32,707 bases of DNA from Candidatus Bipolaricaulota bacterium (lineage in GTDB: Bacteria > Bipolaricaulota > Bipolaricaulia > M55B111). Position 1 is the first letter of the stretch. Each line of letters begins with the position of its first letter. The notes under the pieces are model-generated. The model was not told the origin of the DNA, did not search any database, and saw only the letters and a list, made by a program, of their open reading frames with translations. The position numbers were made by a program, and so were the translations under genes. Below are positions 18,319 through 27,685 of the stretch, in pieces. The stretch covers positions 1 through 32,707 of the forward strand of contig JAGXLB010000010.1 of assembly GCA_018334915.1 (NCBI GenBank). The letters are read 5' to 3'.

Positions 18319-18463
18319 CTCTTTCTTGTTCTGCTATAGGGAAAAGAATGTGGAGGGAACTGCAGCTCACCTCACCTTAAGGTGATCCACCCTTTTACCT
18401 GGATTTATTTTTTCCGTAGTGGGTAGATTGTTTTAGCTAATACATAGCATATGCCCGGTCAAA

Positions 18464-18493
18464 TAAAAAAGCCCCGCCTAGAAAGACGGGGCT
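18464..18493 (-). terminator. Rho-independent terminator of the large secreted phosphoesterase gene
   Basis: Minus strand AGCCCCG-TCTTTCTAGG-CGGGGCT followed by TTTTTTATTT. Confidence 0.88.
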
Positions 18494-18523
18494 AATGGTA
18501 TTTTTAGTTGGTGCTAAAATTTG

Positions 18524-21500
18524 TTAGCTGACGTCTGCTTCGACCCAGACCAGCCTATGGTCGGAGGCGTTTTTGGTGACTTCCTGCAACCTGATTGCTC
18601 CCGGACCGAGTCCCGGCCAGAAGACGGCCGATCCTTTGATCTCTATATCCTTTGATGGAATAACGTAATCGACGCGTAAATCACCCAGAGTGTTAAATCG
18701 GGATGCCGCCGAGATATCTATTCCACCCTGACTCATCGGGAAAGTCGAAGTGTTCATTTCCGGGTTTTCTATTAGTAAATTCGCGGCCTTGAAATTGTCC
18801 GCACCTCCGGGTGATGCATTCATGTCACCCATCAGGACGAACTTGGCATCTTCGGGCAGACCGCCTTTCTCTCCGCTGTCATCGTAGATGTAATCCTTGC
18901 CTTCCGCGTAATCGGTAAGCAGCCTGACCTCGTCATGATTTCTGCGTCCATTTAGATTGGCTTCAGCATCAAAGACAGGCGGTGTCGGATGGGCCATCAG
19001 CACGTGTACGGTGGTACCGTCTATGTTGACCGGTACGTCCCAGTGGCTCTTGGATGAAAGTCTGAACTTTTTTGCTTCTTCTTTAGTCAGGAACTGGCCA
19101 CCGTGCTTGGAGCCAATTGGCATCTTATTGTCCGGCATGTCCTTCCAGAGGAACTTTCTAAATGTTCGGACTTGATCCCGTTTTATCGGGTACTTGCTGA
19201 GGAAAGCCATTGCGTACTGGCCTGGATACTCGCCCCAGCCGTAGCAATCGTTGCCGTATTCTCCGGATCCCGATTCGGTTACGATCTCGCCGTTGTTATC
19301 GATATCCATCCCACTGGGGATTCCCGTATTGGACTTAGCGACATAGATGTATTCGTAATCCAGACTTGGTAGATTTTCCCGCTGTGGTTCCTTCAGATAG
19401 TTTTCGACGAAAGCTTTGGCGTTTGAGGTCTCGGTCATCTTCCCTTCCTGGAAGTTATTGGCGATCTCGTTCAGAGCCAGGACGTCCGGGTTTGTCCGCT
19501 GTATGACCTCTGCAGCTGCTGCCGCCTGCTTGTCCCCTTTGTTCTGGACCTGTTCGGTAGTCAAGTTCTCAATGTTGAAGGTTGCAAACTTGACTTCCTT
19601 TTCAGTTTCTTCTCTTTTACGCTTCAGGTATGTTTCGTCTACGATATCACCGGATTTGTCTCTTACCTTGACCGCAACTTCCTCGCCGTCCACGTGAAAT
19701 TCCACGTAGTGGGCGACGGATTTAAATTCCTTAAGATAACTTCCCCAAGGAGCGTAGCTTTTCTCGTACTTGGGCGCCCCGGCACCGCCGGAAACTATCT
19801 CGTAGAACTCGTCCCCGTAGTCGTTGGAGGTCATGTTGGTGTATACCGGAGTTTCTTCGGTAATCAAAAGTCTCTGGTAATTGTGTTCGTCGCTTGCGAG
19901 GACAGCTGGCACGATGCCACTTTCACCAAACATTTCAAGTAACTCGTCCCTCATATCCAGCACGTACTGTTTCTGACCGCTGTACCACATCGAATCGTCA
20001 ATATGGGCGGAATTTGGGAAGGGGGGCTCGTGCATTATCGGGAACAGGTGATCGATCTCCGGATCTTCCTCTGCGTCCTCAACGACTTTTTCTATCCAGT
20101 CCATCTGGTTTTCCAGAATGAAGCCTTCGAGGTTGGAGCCGTACTTTTCCGGGTTAGTAGATATCCAGTAGTTGGAGTTGATCATCAGGATTCTTGAGTT
20201 GTCGTAATCGAAGTAATAGGCGTTTTCTCTGTAAGTCGGTGCATTCTCGCCTTCCGGCTCGGGGCTTACCATCGGATCGTCCGATTCCGGTTTAGTTATT
20301 GGATTGACGAACTCCTCGGCAAATACCGCTTCCGTGCTGTTCTCCCCTTCCTTGTCGAACTGTATTCCATAAGAACTACCGTCGTCGTATGCCGTGTAAA
20401 GGTGTTCATGGTTCCCTATACCCTCGTAGATAGGCATGTAGGCTCCTACCGCCTCTGCAGTATCTTTCCACGCTTTGAGCTGGTTCCTGAACCCTTCCAC
20501 GTTGTTGGAGTATCCTTTTACCAGGTCCCCTGCGAAGACGGTAAAGTCCATCCCCTGTTTATAGGCGCTTTCCAGCAGGGTGGTCATAGTGTCGTAGTTA
20601 GTGCTGTTGGCGTAGTTGACAAGCCCCTCGGTGTGTTCCGAACCCTCGTAACCTCCACGGCTGTCGCCGAGGAACGCGAACTTGAAGTGGTCGGTCTCCG
20701 ATTCGGTCTCGAAATGATATGACTTCGTGCTCATACTGTAGTCCGAATCCGGGTCCATAACAGATACTTCGTAGTCGATCTCGGTTCCCGGAGTGAGCCC
20801 GGTTACATTGACTTCGTGTCTTTCCCTGGGTTCGTCGGAGCTGAATGTCCGATCGTCTACTTTGACTTCCCCAATAGTTGGCTCGTTTGTCTCCCAGGAG
20901 ATAACGGCACTATTTTCCTTTACAAGGTCAACGAAAGGACCCTCTTCTACGTAGGGGACTACAGAATAGTTCATGCCGGTCTCTACCCTGAACCGTCCGT
21001 CGTAAGGAATTCCGTCTACTATCAGCCTGTAGTTAATAGTGGTGGTCTGGTCCAGGTCCAGCTGGTCCAGATCAAGTGAAACCTCGTGCTTCTCTCGCGG
21101 CGAATCGTAAGTCATATCCTTTGTTTCAGTGTAGTCCGGTAGCTGAGGTCCCGATTTCGGCTCATAGACCCCAAATTTTATCGTAAGCTCCTCGGCCTCT
21201 ATGGAAGTAAAGGTGAGATCTACGCCCGTTTCCGTTCCGGAGACTTCTACTTCGTCTTCGAGAAGAAAAACTCTGAATTTATCGATCTTTGGCATGTCCG
21301 GATAAGTCACTGATTCGCCTAACTTACCCCGTTTCGGGAAGCTAATCTGTAATCCTTCTATTTCCTGCGGACGGACCCTGAACTCTCCGTAGCTGAAGTC
21401 GACGGGCCCCCTGATTAATTTGACGCTTTGGCCTTCCTGGGTCGGGGTAGCGGCATCGCCCAGATGAGAACCTGATATCAGGAGCTGTCCGGTTTCGTCT

Positions 21501-22573
21501 TCTACGTACCAGTTACCCTCTCCCGCCGCTGGGTCTGCTACGGTTACGTCCTTTAGTTCGACCAATACACCCTCGTATTTTTCCTGCCTGACCTCGTTGG
21601 CCGGAAGTACTACCGGTTCCGGGATTTCTCCAACTCCGATTACTTCGACCTCACTCGGATCGTTGAACTCGGTCATCTGGTAGTACTCGTCGATCGGCCC
21701 TTTGACCCTGACGAGGTCTCCGGGAGCGACGTTCGGATTGGATCCGGTGTAGACCCAGATCCCGTTCCAGGCCCCTTTGCCATCCTGAAGGTAAAATCCG
21801 TTGTCATCCGTTACGACTGCCGTGCCAGTGGTTTCTACTATCTGTCCGGCGTAAGTTGATGCTCCCTCGTCAGTTGTACTCGACTGGACCTCTTGGACGC
21901 TTACCTCGGGAACTGCGGCTTCTTCACCTGACTTGGAGGTGCTTTTTGGTTGAATCCGGAACTCGCCGTAGCTAAAGGTAAGGGGTCCCGTTATCCTGCC
22001 GATTTCCGTTCCAGTCGAATCCGGTTGAAAATTTGAACCAGTATTCGAGCCATCAATGGCAACTTCTCCGCTGCCGTCATCTACCGACCATACTCCGTAC
22101 TCGTCCGGCGTGGAGGCGACCGTGACGTCTTCTACTTGAACCAGCATGCCCTCGTACTTTTCCTGCCCCACATCTCCGGTCTCAAGGACAAGCGGGTCCG
22201 GTATTTCCGATTCACCAATTTTGACAGCCGATTCGGGCTCTATCTCCGTCAGTTCGTGGAACTCAGTAACCGTACCGGTCACTTCCAGTTGGTCGCCGGG
22301 TGAGACCTCGGGAGTTTGGTCAACGTAAACGAAGATACCGCTCCACGGCTTGGTTCCGTCTTGCAGATAGTAGCCAGAACCGCCCACGGCTGTCACTACT
22401 CCCTTCGTAGTTACCGTCTCTTCAGCGTAATTGGACGCTCCGTCCGCGTTCCTTTCGGACTGTATTGTTTCAATGGTAACTTCTTCTGCCACCATTGTGG
22501 TTGTCGGGGCGGCTACAAGCAAGCCTACCAGCAGGACTGCGAGCAGGTAGATGGAAAACCTGCCTAAGTTCAT
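18524..22573 (-). CDS. Secreted multidomain protein: two OB-fold repeats, Fn3-like region, calcineurin-like phosphoesterase, C-terminal endonuclease/exonuclease/phosphatase domain
   Basis: Signal peptide. Tandem repeats, each with GFYLQDG-type and QEKYEG(M/V)LVxxxDVTVA motifs. LGDSRGG, FAGDLVKG, GIGNHEH, then FATFNIENL, LALNEIAN, LMGDMNASPGG and NASDHRLVW. Confidence 0.9.
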   Translation of the reverse strand: MNLGRFSIYLLAVLLVGLLVAAPTTTMVAEEVTIETIQSERNADGASNYAEETVTTKGVVTAVGGSGYYLQDGTKPWSGIFVYVDQTPEVSPGDQLEVTGTVTEFHELTEIEPESAVKIGESEIPDPLVLETGDVGQEKYEGMLVQVEDVTVASTPDEYGVWSVDDGSGEVAIDGSNTGSNFQPDSTGTEIGRITGPLTFSYGEFRIQPKSTSKSGEEAAVPEVSVQEVQSSTTDEGASTYAGQIVETTGTAVVTDDNGFYLQDGKGAWNGIWVYTGSNPNVAPGDLVRVKGPIDEYYQMTEFNDPSEVEVIGVGEIPEPVVLPANEVRQEKYEGVLVELKDVTVADPAAGEGNWYVEDETGQLLISGSHLGDAATPTQEGQSVKLIRGPVDFSYGEFRVRPQEIEGLQISFPKRGKLGESVTYPDMPKIDKFRVFLLEDEVEVSGTETGVDLTFTSIEAEELTIKFGVYEPKSGPQLPDYTETKDMTYDSPREKHEVSLDLDQLDLDQTTTINYRLIVDGIPYDGRFRVETGMNYSVVPYVEEGPFVDLVKENSAVISWETNEPTIGEVKVDDRTFSSDEPRERHEVNVTGLTPGTEIDYEVSVMDPDSDYSMSTKSYHFETESETDHFKFAFLGDSRGGYEGSEHTEGLVNYANSTNYDTMTTLLESAYKQGMDFTVFAGDLVKGYSNNVEGFRNQLKAWKDTAEAVGAYMPIYEGIGNHEHLYTAYDDGSSYGIQFDKEGENSTEAVFAEEFVNPITKPESDDPMVSPEPEGENAPTYRENAYYFDYDNSRILMINSNYWISTNPEKYGSNLEGFILENQMDWIEKVVEDAEEDPEIDHLFPIMHEPPFPNSAHIDDSMWYSGQKQYVLDMRDELLEMFGESGIVPAVLASDEHNYQRLLITEETPVYTNMTSNDYGDEFYEIVSGGAGAPKYEKSYAPWGSYLKEFKSVAHYVEFHVDGEEVAVKVRDKSGDIVDETYLKRKREETEKEVKFATFNIENLTTEQVQNKGDKQAAAAAEVIQRTNPDVLALNEIANNFQEGKMTETSNAKAFVENYLKEPQRENLPSLDYEYIYVAKSNTGIPSGMDIDNNGEIVTESGSGEYGNDCYGWGEYPGQYAMAFLSKYPIKRDQVRTFRKFLWKDMPDNKMPIGSKHGGQFLTKEEAKKFRLSSKSHWDVPVNIDGTTVHVLMAHPTPPVFDAEANLNGRRNHDEVRLLTDYAEGKDYIYDDSGEKGGLPEDAKFVLMGDMNASPGGADNFKAANLLIENPEMNTSTFPMSQGGIDISAASRFNTLGDLRVDYVIPSKDIEIKGSAVFWPGLGPGAIRLQEVTKNASDHRLVWVEADVS

Positions 22574-23031
22574 ATAAATCCCTCCTCTTGTGATTGGTTT
22601 GATGAAATTTATTGACGATTATGCCGACTGTAACTTTAGGTACTAACAACTCTTACCTTATCACCTCCAGGGAATCATACTTTAGGGAAAATAGGGAGCG
22701 AAAACAAATAAGTCAAATAGTCTATGATCGGTAGATTCACAAAGTTACCCAGTAAATCCATGGTTGGATTGCAATGGCTTTATACAACCAGGATAACTCG
22801 TCTCTGGAACACTAATTTAACATTTTTACCAAACTAGACTAGATAGCTGACGACAAAAATTTTCATCGTCGCCCTCAAGCAAAGTAGTTAAATTTTGTTA
22901 TTCGAAGAAGTAAGTTAAGACTAGTTTAAGAAGATTTTTCTCAGCTAAAGAAGATAATAGCTGGCATAAATAGATTTATTTTGTAGTCAGAAATGTGGAA
23001 TCAGTAACCTGGAAAACAATACTAAGAGCAA

Positions 23032-23868
23032 TCAAACTCCCCCACCATCGATACGAACTTCTCTCCAGGCCGAAGTAATAGTCTCGATAGACCTGCTCAG
23101 GTGTTTTGGCTTGAACTGCTCTAAAACTAGCTGCCCGTCGTAGCTTTTATCCCGCAGAGCTTCTAAGAGCCCGACAAGGTTGAAATTCTCGGATTCCGGC
23201 TCAATCTGCTGGTGATCGTTTCCTTCTACCACACCGTGAAGATGAAGGTTTATGATCGAATCGGAGTTCTCGTAATAGTGCAATACCGGATCTTCCCCCC
23301 TCTTTACCAGGTGTCCGATGTCCAAACATCTCATGTATCCCTCACTTTCCAGAAATCCCTGGAGTCTAAGCATGTCGGTGAATAAATTCTCCACGGCAAT
23401 TTTTTCCGGGTTGAGATATTCTTTTAGTTCCCGAAGGGATTCCCTTGCTTTCTCCAGCTGATCATCGAATTGTTTGATCTCAAAAAGATGAGTCAGTGGG
23501 GAACCGCCCGGATAGTGAACTGGGCTGACGTGAAGCGTGTATAACTGAGGATCGAGTTTTTCCGCCTTCTCGTAAGTCCGGGCGACCACCTCAACCGACG
23601 CTTTCCTGAGATGAGGATTTGACGTCGCTAGCCTTATACTCAGCGGAAGGTGAACAGAATACTCCAGCCCCTTTTCCTCTTTCAGTTTATTTAGCTCACC
23701 GATTCTTTCGCCGTCCAGCGGCAGGCTCCTTGGATACTCCAGAGTTAATTCCACCAGGTCAAACTCGTCAGAGGTCCGCTTTACATTTTCAATCAGGTCA
23801 AGATTTGGATACGTTAACGACGTCGCTCCAAGCCTAAAGGGAAAATCCTTAATCAAAGTAACCTCCAA
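23032..23868 (-). CDS. Xylose isomerase-like TIM-barrel protein (AP-endonuclease-2 family)
   Basis: RLGATSLTYPNLDLIENVKRTSDEFDLVELTLEYP, SVHLPLSIRLA, IAVENLF, RCLDIGHL, INLHLHGV and GQLVLEQF. Confidence 0.82.
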   Translation of the reverse strand: MEVTLIKDFPFRLGATSLTYPNLDLIENVKRTSDEFDLVELTLEYPRSLPLDGERIGELNKLKEEKGLEYSVHLPLSIRLATSNPHLRKASVEVVARTYEKAEKLDPQLYTLHVSPVHYPGGSPLTHLFEIKQFDDQLEKARESLRELKEYLNPEKIAVENLFTDMLRLQGFLESEGYMRCLDIGHLVKRGEDPVLHYYENSDSIINLHLHGVVEGNDHQQIEPESENFNLVGLLEALRDKSYDGQLVLEQFKPKHLSRSIETITSAWREVRIDGGGV

Positions 23869-23944
23869 TCACAGAGAGACGACTTAATTAGCGATCTTAA
23901 AAACGCTTTACGAAGATTTATTGAATGCAATTTTGAGTGTAGTT

Positions 23945-24583
23945 TTACGATCCGTAAAACTCTCTTTCCAACTCCTGCCAATCTTCGACTATCTTAACTC
24001 CTGAAGCCGAATTCTGTAGCTCCTGATTCGAGAAAAGGCCAAGCCAATCAAGCAAAACCGACCTTATCCCAACTCGATTATATACTAAAGCATCGTCCGG
24101 GTGATCACCAATACCTATTATTTCCTTCAACCTTGACTTTTCCGAAAATTCTTTCTGCAATTTGGCAAGTTTGAACTTCCTGTCATTGGTTTTTCTTCGG
24201 GGTTTCATGAAAAGCTTTACTCCCGTAACGGACGGTGAGGGAAATCCGTATTCCTCGAGCCAGGACTCGGTTCCGGGTCTCATCGAATCACCCTCTTCAT
24301 CGTGCCTTCCCGTAAGATAGATAATTTTTACACCTTCATCCTTGATCTTCTGGAGAAATTTCGCGGCTCCTGGAGCGGGACTATCCAGGTGAAGGAATCT
24401 ATTCGACAAAAAGAGATTCCAGAACCTTTCTTCTTCTTCCTCGTCAAGATATTCCCCAAATCCACCGTACCGATCTGCCGTCTCCCCATATACTTCTACT
24501 CTATCGATTTCTTCTAACGAGCGGCGAAGCCTATCCCTTGTATCGGCTATAGTATTGTCAATATCCGTAACAAAACAGTTCAT
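23945..24583 (-). CDS. HAD-superfamily phosphatase-like protein
   Basis: CFVTDIDNTIADTRDRL (motif I DxDxT), IIYLTGRHDE (motif II) and IIGIGDHPDDALVYNRVGI (motif IV). Confidence 0.85.
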   Translation of the reverse strand: MNCFVTDIDNTIADTRDRLRRSLEEIDRVEVYGETADRYGGFGEYLDEEEEERFWNLFLSNRFLHLDSPAPGAAKFLQKIKDEGVKIIYLTGRHDEEGDSMRPGTESWLEEYGFPSPSVTGVKLFMKPRRKTNDRKFKLAKLQKEFSEKSRLKEIIGIGDHPDDALVYNRVGIRSVLLDWLGLFSNQELQNSASGVKIVEDWQELEREFYGS

Positions 24584-24802
24584 ATTCTATGATTACCCTC
24601 CCCCAGCACATAGCTTTTCAGTTTATCGGAGCGAATTATTGTGTTCAAATAATTTTTCCGAGAAATCTTAAAATCTATCAATCCTGTCTTTCACGAAATT
24701 TTTGGTTACCTCGTCCTCGCTAAGATTGCACAAACGAACCAAACACTATATCCTATCTAAAGAAGTTTAACGACTTAGAAAATATTATCAGGAGGGGTTA
24801 AA

Positions 24803-26116
24803 TTGAAAAAAGTTATAATAATGGGCGCCGCCGGAAGGGACTTCCATAATTTTAATACGTACTTTCGAGGGAACGAAGAAGTCCAGGTAGTCGCCTTTAC
24901 AGCGGCACAAATACCCGACATAACGGGAAGAGAATACCCACCGGAACTGGCAGGAGACCTTTATCCGGAAGGAATACCAATTGAAGCCGAAAAGGATCTT
25001 CCCAAACTTATAAAAGATCAGGACGTCGACGAAGTCGTGTTTTCTTACAGCGACGTACCACACCAGCACGTGATGGAGAGAGCTTCCCTTGTAAACGCCG
25101 CGGGGGCCGATTTCAAACTGCTAAGCCCGGACCATACGACCTTAAAATCGTCCAAACCTTTAATATCAATAACCGCAGTTAGGACAGGATGCGGCAAAAG
25201 TCAGACCACCAGACGAGTTACCGACATTTTGAGAGATATGGGAAAACAGGTCGCCGTCATCAGGCATCCGATGCCTTACGGAGATCTCGTCGCCCAAAAA
25301 GCTCAGCGATTCGAAACTTACGACGACATGGACAGGTACGACTGCACGATCGAGGAAAGAGAGGAATACGAACCTCACATAGACAGAGGCAACCTGGTCT
25401 TCGCGGGTGTGGATTACGAAGAAATCCTTCGTCAGGCCGAGCAGGAGGCTGACGTCATAGTCTGGGATGGTGGTAACAACGATTTTTCGTTCTATGAGTC
25501 GGACTACAGTATAGTCATGGCCGATCCTTTGCGTGCAGGACATGAAATGACTTACTATCCAGGAAACGTAAGCATAAGAATGGCGGACATGGTAGTAATA
25601 AATAAGGTTGAGACGGCCACTCCCGACCAGGTAAACGAAGTTCGAAAGAACGTAAGGAAACTAAACCCGGACTCGGGAATAATTGAAGCCAGTTCTCCCA
25701 TAAAGGTCGAGGATCCCTCGGTAATATCCGATAACCGAGTACTGGTAATCGAGGACGGCCCTACAGTCACTCACGGAGAAATGGATCTGGGCGCGGGGAC
25801 ACTAGCCGCGAAAAAGTACGGCGCGGGAGAACTCATAGATCCTGAACCTCACGCCGTCGGCTCGATCAAAGAGACTTTTGAGACTTACCAACACATACCG
25901 GAGTTACTTCCGGCAATGGGGTACGGGAAGAAGCAAATTGAAGACCTCAGTAGAACTATCAGGAACTGTTCGCCCGATAGCGTGGTAATTGGCACACCTA
26001 TTGATCTACGCCGATTAATCGATTTCGAAGTTCCCACCACCAGAGTAACCTACGAACTTCAGGAGATTGGTTCTCCTACTCTCAAAGACGTATTATCCAA
26101 CCTGGAGGTTTTATAA
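24803..26116 (+). CDS. Cyclic 2,3-diphosphoglycerate synthetase family protein
   Basis: MKKVIIMGAAGRDFHNFNTYFRGNEEVQVVAFTAAQIPDITGREYP, SITAVRTGCGKSQTTR P-loop, VIVWDGGNNDFSFY and DPLRAGHE, as in the CpgS family. Confidence 0.85.
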   Translation: MKKVIIMGAAGRDFHNFNTYFRGNEEVQVVAFTAAQIPDITGREYPPELAGDLYPEGIPIEAEKDLPKLIKDQDVDEVVFSYSDVPHQHVMERASLVNAAGADFKLLSPDHTTLKSSKPLISITAVRTGCGKSQTTRRVTDILRDMGKQVAVIRHPMPYGDLVAQKAQRFETYDDMDRYDCTIEEREEYEPHIDRGNLVFAGVDYEEILRQAEQEADVIVWDGGNNDFSFYESDYSIVMADPLRAGHEMTYYPGNVSIRMADMVVINKVETATPDQVNEVRKNVRKLNPDSGIIEASSPIKVEDPSVISDNRVLVIEDGPTVTHGEMDLGAGTLAAKKYGAGELIDPEPHAVGSIKETFETYQHIPELLPAMGYGKKQIEDLSRTIRNCSPDSVVIGTPIDLRRLIDFEVPTTRVTYELQEIGSPTLKDVLSNLEVL

Positions 26117-26121
26117 AGTTT

Positions 26122-26751
26122 ATGGAAGGACAAAACTTAAACGTAGTAAGACATCCCTTAATTCAGAACAAGCTGACTTATCTCCGCAACAAAGATACCG
26201 ACAATCAGGACTTTAGGTTAATACTGGAAGAACTCACGACCCTTATGGTCTACGAAATTACCAGGAACTATCCACTCGCTGAGACGGAGGTCGAGACCCC
26301 TCTTGAAAAGACGACCTCCAAAACACTGGATACGAAAGTAGCACTGGTGCCAATCCTTCGGGCGGGTGTGGGTATGCTGGAAGGAGTGCTAAATCTCTTA
26401 CCCAAGGCGAAAGTTGGCCATATTGGTCTCTATCGGGACCACGAGACGCTGGAGCCTGTAGAATACTATAAAAAACTGCCTCAGCCTCTCAGCGAATTTC
26501 AAATAATCGTCGTTGACCCGATGCTGGCCACCGGAGGTACGGCAAAAGCTGGCGTCGAACTTGTCAAAGAAGAAGGGGGAGAAAACGTTCAGTTCCTCTG
26601 TCTGGTCGCCGCACCGGAAGGAATAGAAAATTTCTCGGGGGAACACCCAAACGTTCCCGTATATACAGCGGCAGTGGACGATAGGTTAGACGAAAAAGGG
26701 TACATCCATCCCGGTCTGGGGGACGCAGGCGATAGGTTATTTGGCACTTAA
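26122..26751 (+). CDS. upp: Uracil phosphoribosyltransferase
   Basis: VVRHPLIQNKLTYLRNKDTDNQDFRLILEEL, LVPILRAGVGMLEGV and VVDPMLATGGTA. Confidence 0.97.
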   Translation: MEGQNLNVVRHPLIQNKLTYLRNKDTDNQDFRLILEELTTLMVYEITRNYPLAETEVETPLEKTTSKTLDTKVALVPILRAGVGMLEGVLNLLPKAKVGHIGLYRDHETLEPVEYYKKLPQPLSEFQIIVVDPMLATGGTAKAGVELVKEEGGENVQFLCLVAAPEGIENFSGEHPNVPVYTAAVDDRLDEKGYIHPGLGDAGDRLFGT

Positions 26752-26766
26752 CGAATTGACTGATCC

Positions 26767-26984
26767 CGGTGAAATCAACTCAGTTTTTTTCACCGCCGTA
26801 TTTAATGGTCTAGCCCAGTTAAATACCCTCCCCCGCTTACCTGGCTACCGGGATTACCTCTACTGCTAAATTGTAAAGGTCAAATCAGTTTCCAGGTAAT
26901 CGGGGGAGGGTATGAAGGATAAAATGAAATCATCGTTCATGAAGTTTGGCTCGACTGGGGAAATGGAGATCAAATTGAGATCAA
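26767..26984 (+). repeat. Dispersed structured intergenic element, copy C
   Basis: Arms ATACCCTCCCCCGCTTACCTGG (26823-26844) and CCAGGTAATCGGGGGAGGGTAT (26892-26913), one mismatch in 22. Core on the minus strand AGCAGTAGAGGTAATCCCGGTAGCCAGGTAAG. Upstream hairpin CGGTGAAA...TTTCACCG. Confidence 0.75.
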
Positions 26985-27032
26985 GGAAGCGACCCCCAAC
27001 GGGGCTAAGGTTCCTCCATTTATCCGTCAATC

Positions 27033-27575
27033 TTATTCGTTACCGTATCTGTTGTAATGAACCACATCATCAAATTTAGCTCTTGTCTCTTCTCGTCGCT
27101 GATCAGGATAACCAAGCGGCAGCATATAAGCTAGGCGAACGTCATCCGGAAAGCCGAGCATCCTCTTAGCTTCTGCCTCCACCGAATCTTTCTTTTCCTC
27201 CAGATCGTATACGTCGAGCCAGTAAGACCCCAGTCCTAGGCTATGAGCAGCCAGGGCCATGTTATGAGCGGTAACCGCCCCCTCCTCGATAAAGTGACTT
27301 GTTCCACAACCGGTTATGGCTATAGCGATGGTTATCGGAGCGTTTTTTATTCCGGCCGTGTAAATCGTGACTCGTTTTGTCAACTCATAAAGTTCCTGTT
27401 TGAGCTCGGGATCCTCAACTACCACGAATTGCCACGGTTCGCAATCACCGAAACTTTCCGACCAGTAACCTGCCTGCAGTACGGCGTTTAGCTTTTCTTC
27501 TTCAACGGGTTTATCCTTAAATTTGAATATCATCTTGCGCTCTCTAACTGTCTCTAGTAGATTGTTATCTAACAT
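27033..27575 (-). CDS. Nitroreductase family protein
   Basis: ERKMIFKFKDKPVEEEKLNAVLQAGYWSESFGDCEPWQFVVVEDPEL...GAVTAHNMALAAHSLGLGSYWLD...LPLGYP. Confidence 0.92.
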   Translation of the reverse strand: MLDNNLLETVRERKMIFKFKDKPVEEEKLNAVLQAGYWSESFGDCEPWQFVVVEDPELKQELYELTKRVTIYTAGIKNAPITIAIAITGCGTSHFIEEGAVTAHNMALAAHSLGLGSYWLDVYDLEEKKDSVEAEAKRMLGFPDDVRLAYMLPLGYPDQRREETRAKFDDVVHYNRYGNE

Positions 27576-27685
27576 CGCCCCCTCCTCCAGTTATGATCAA
27601 TTTTTCAGTCGCTCCATAATCCCAATATTGTACGAATAACAGCCCAGACAACAACGAAAGCAACGGGATTCTTAAACTGATACAA

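Noticed and set aside
18386-18430. Possible fourth copy of the A/B/C element (TTTTACCTGG and a weak hairpin)
   Set aside because: Only about 10 nt resemble the core. CAGTAGAGG and both flank blocks are missing.
22850-22880. GACGACAAAAATTTTCATCGTCGCC, similar to the left block TTTCACCGCCG
   Set aside because: Short low-complexity match with no core or right block nearby.
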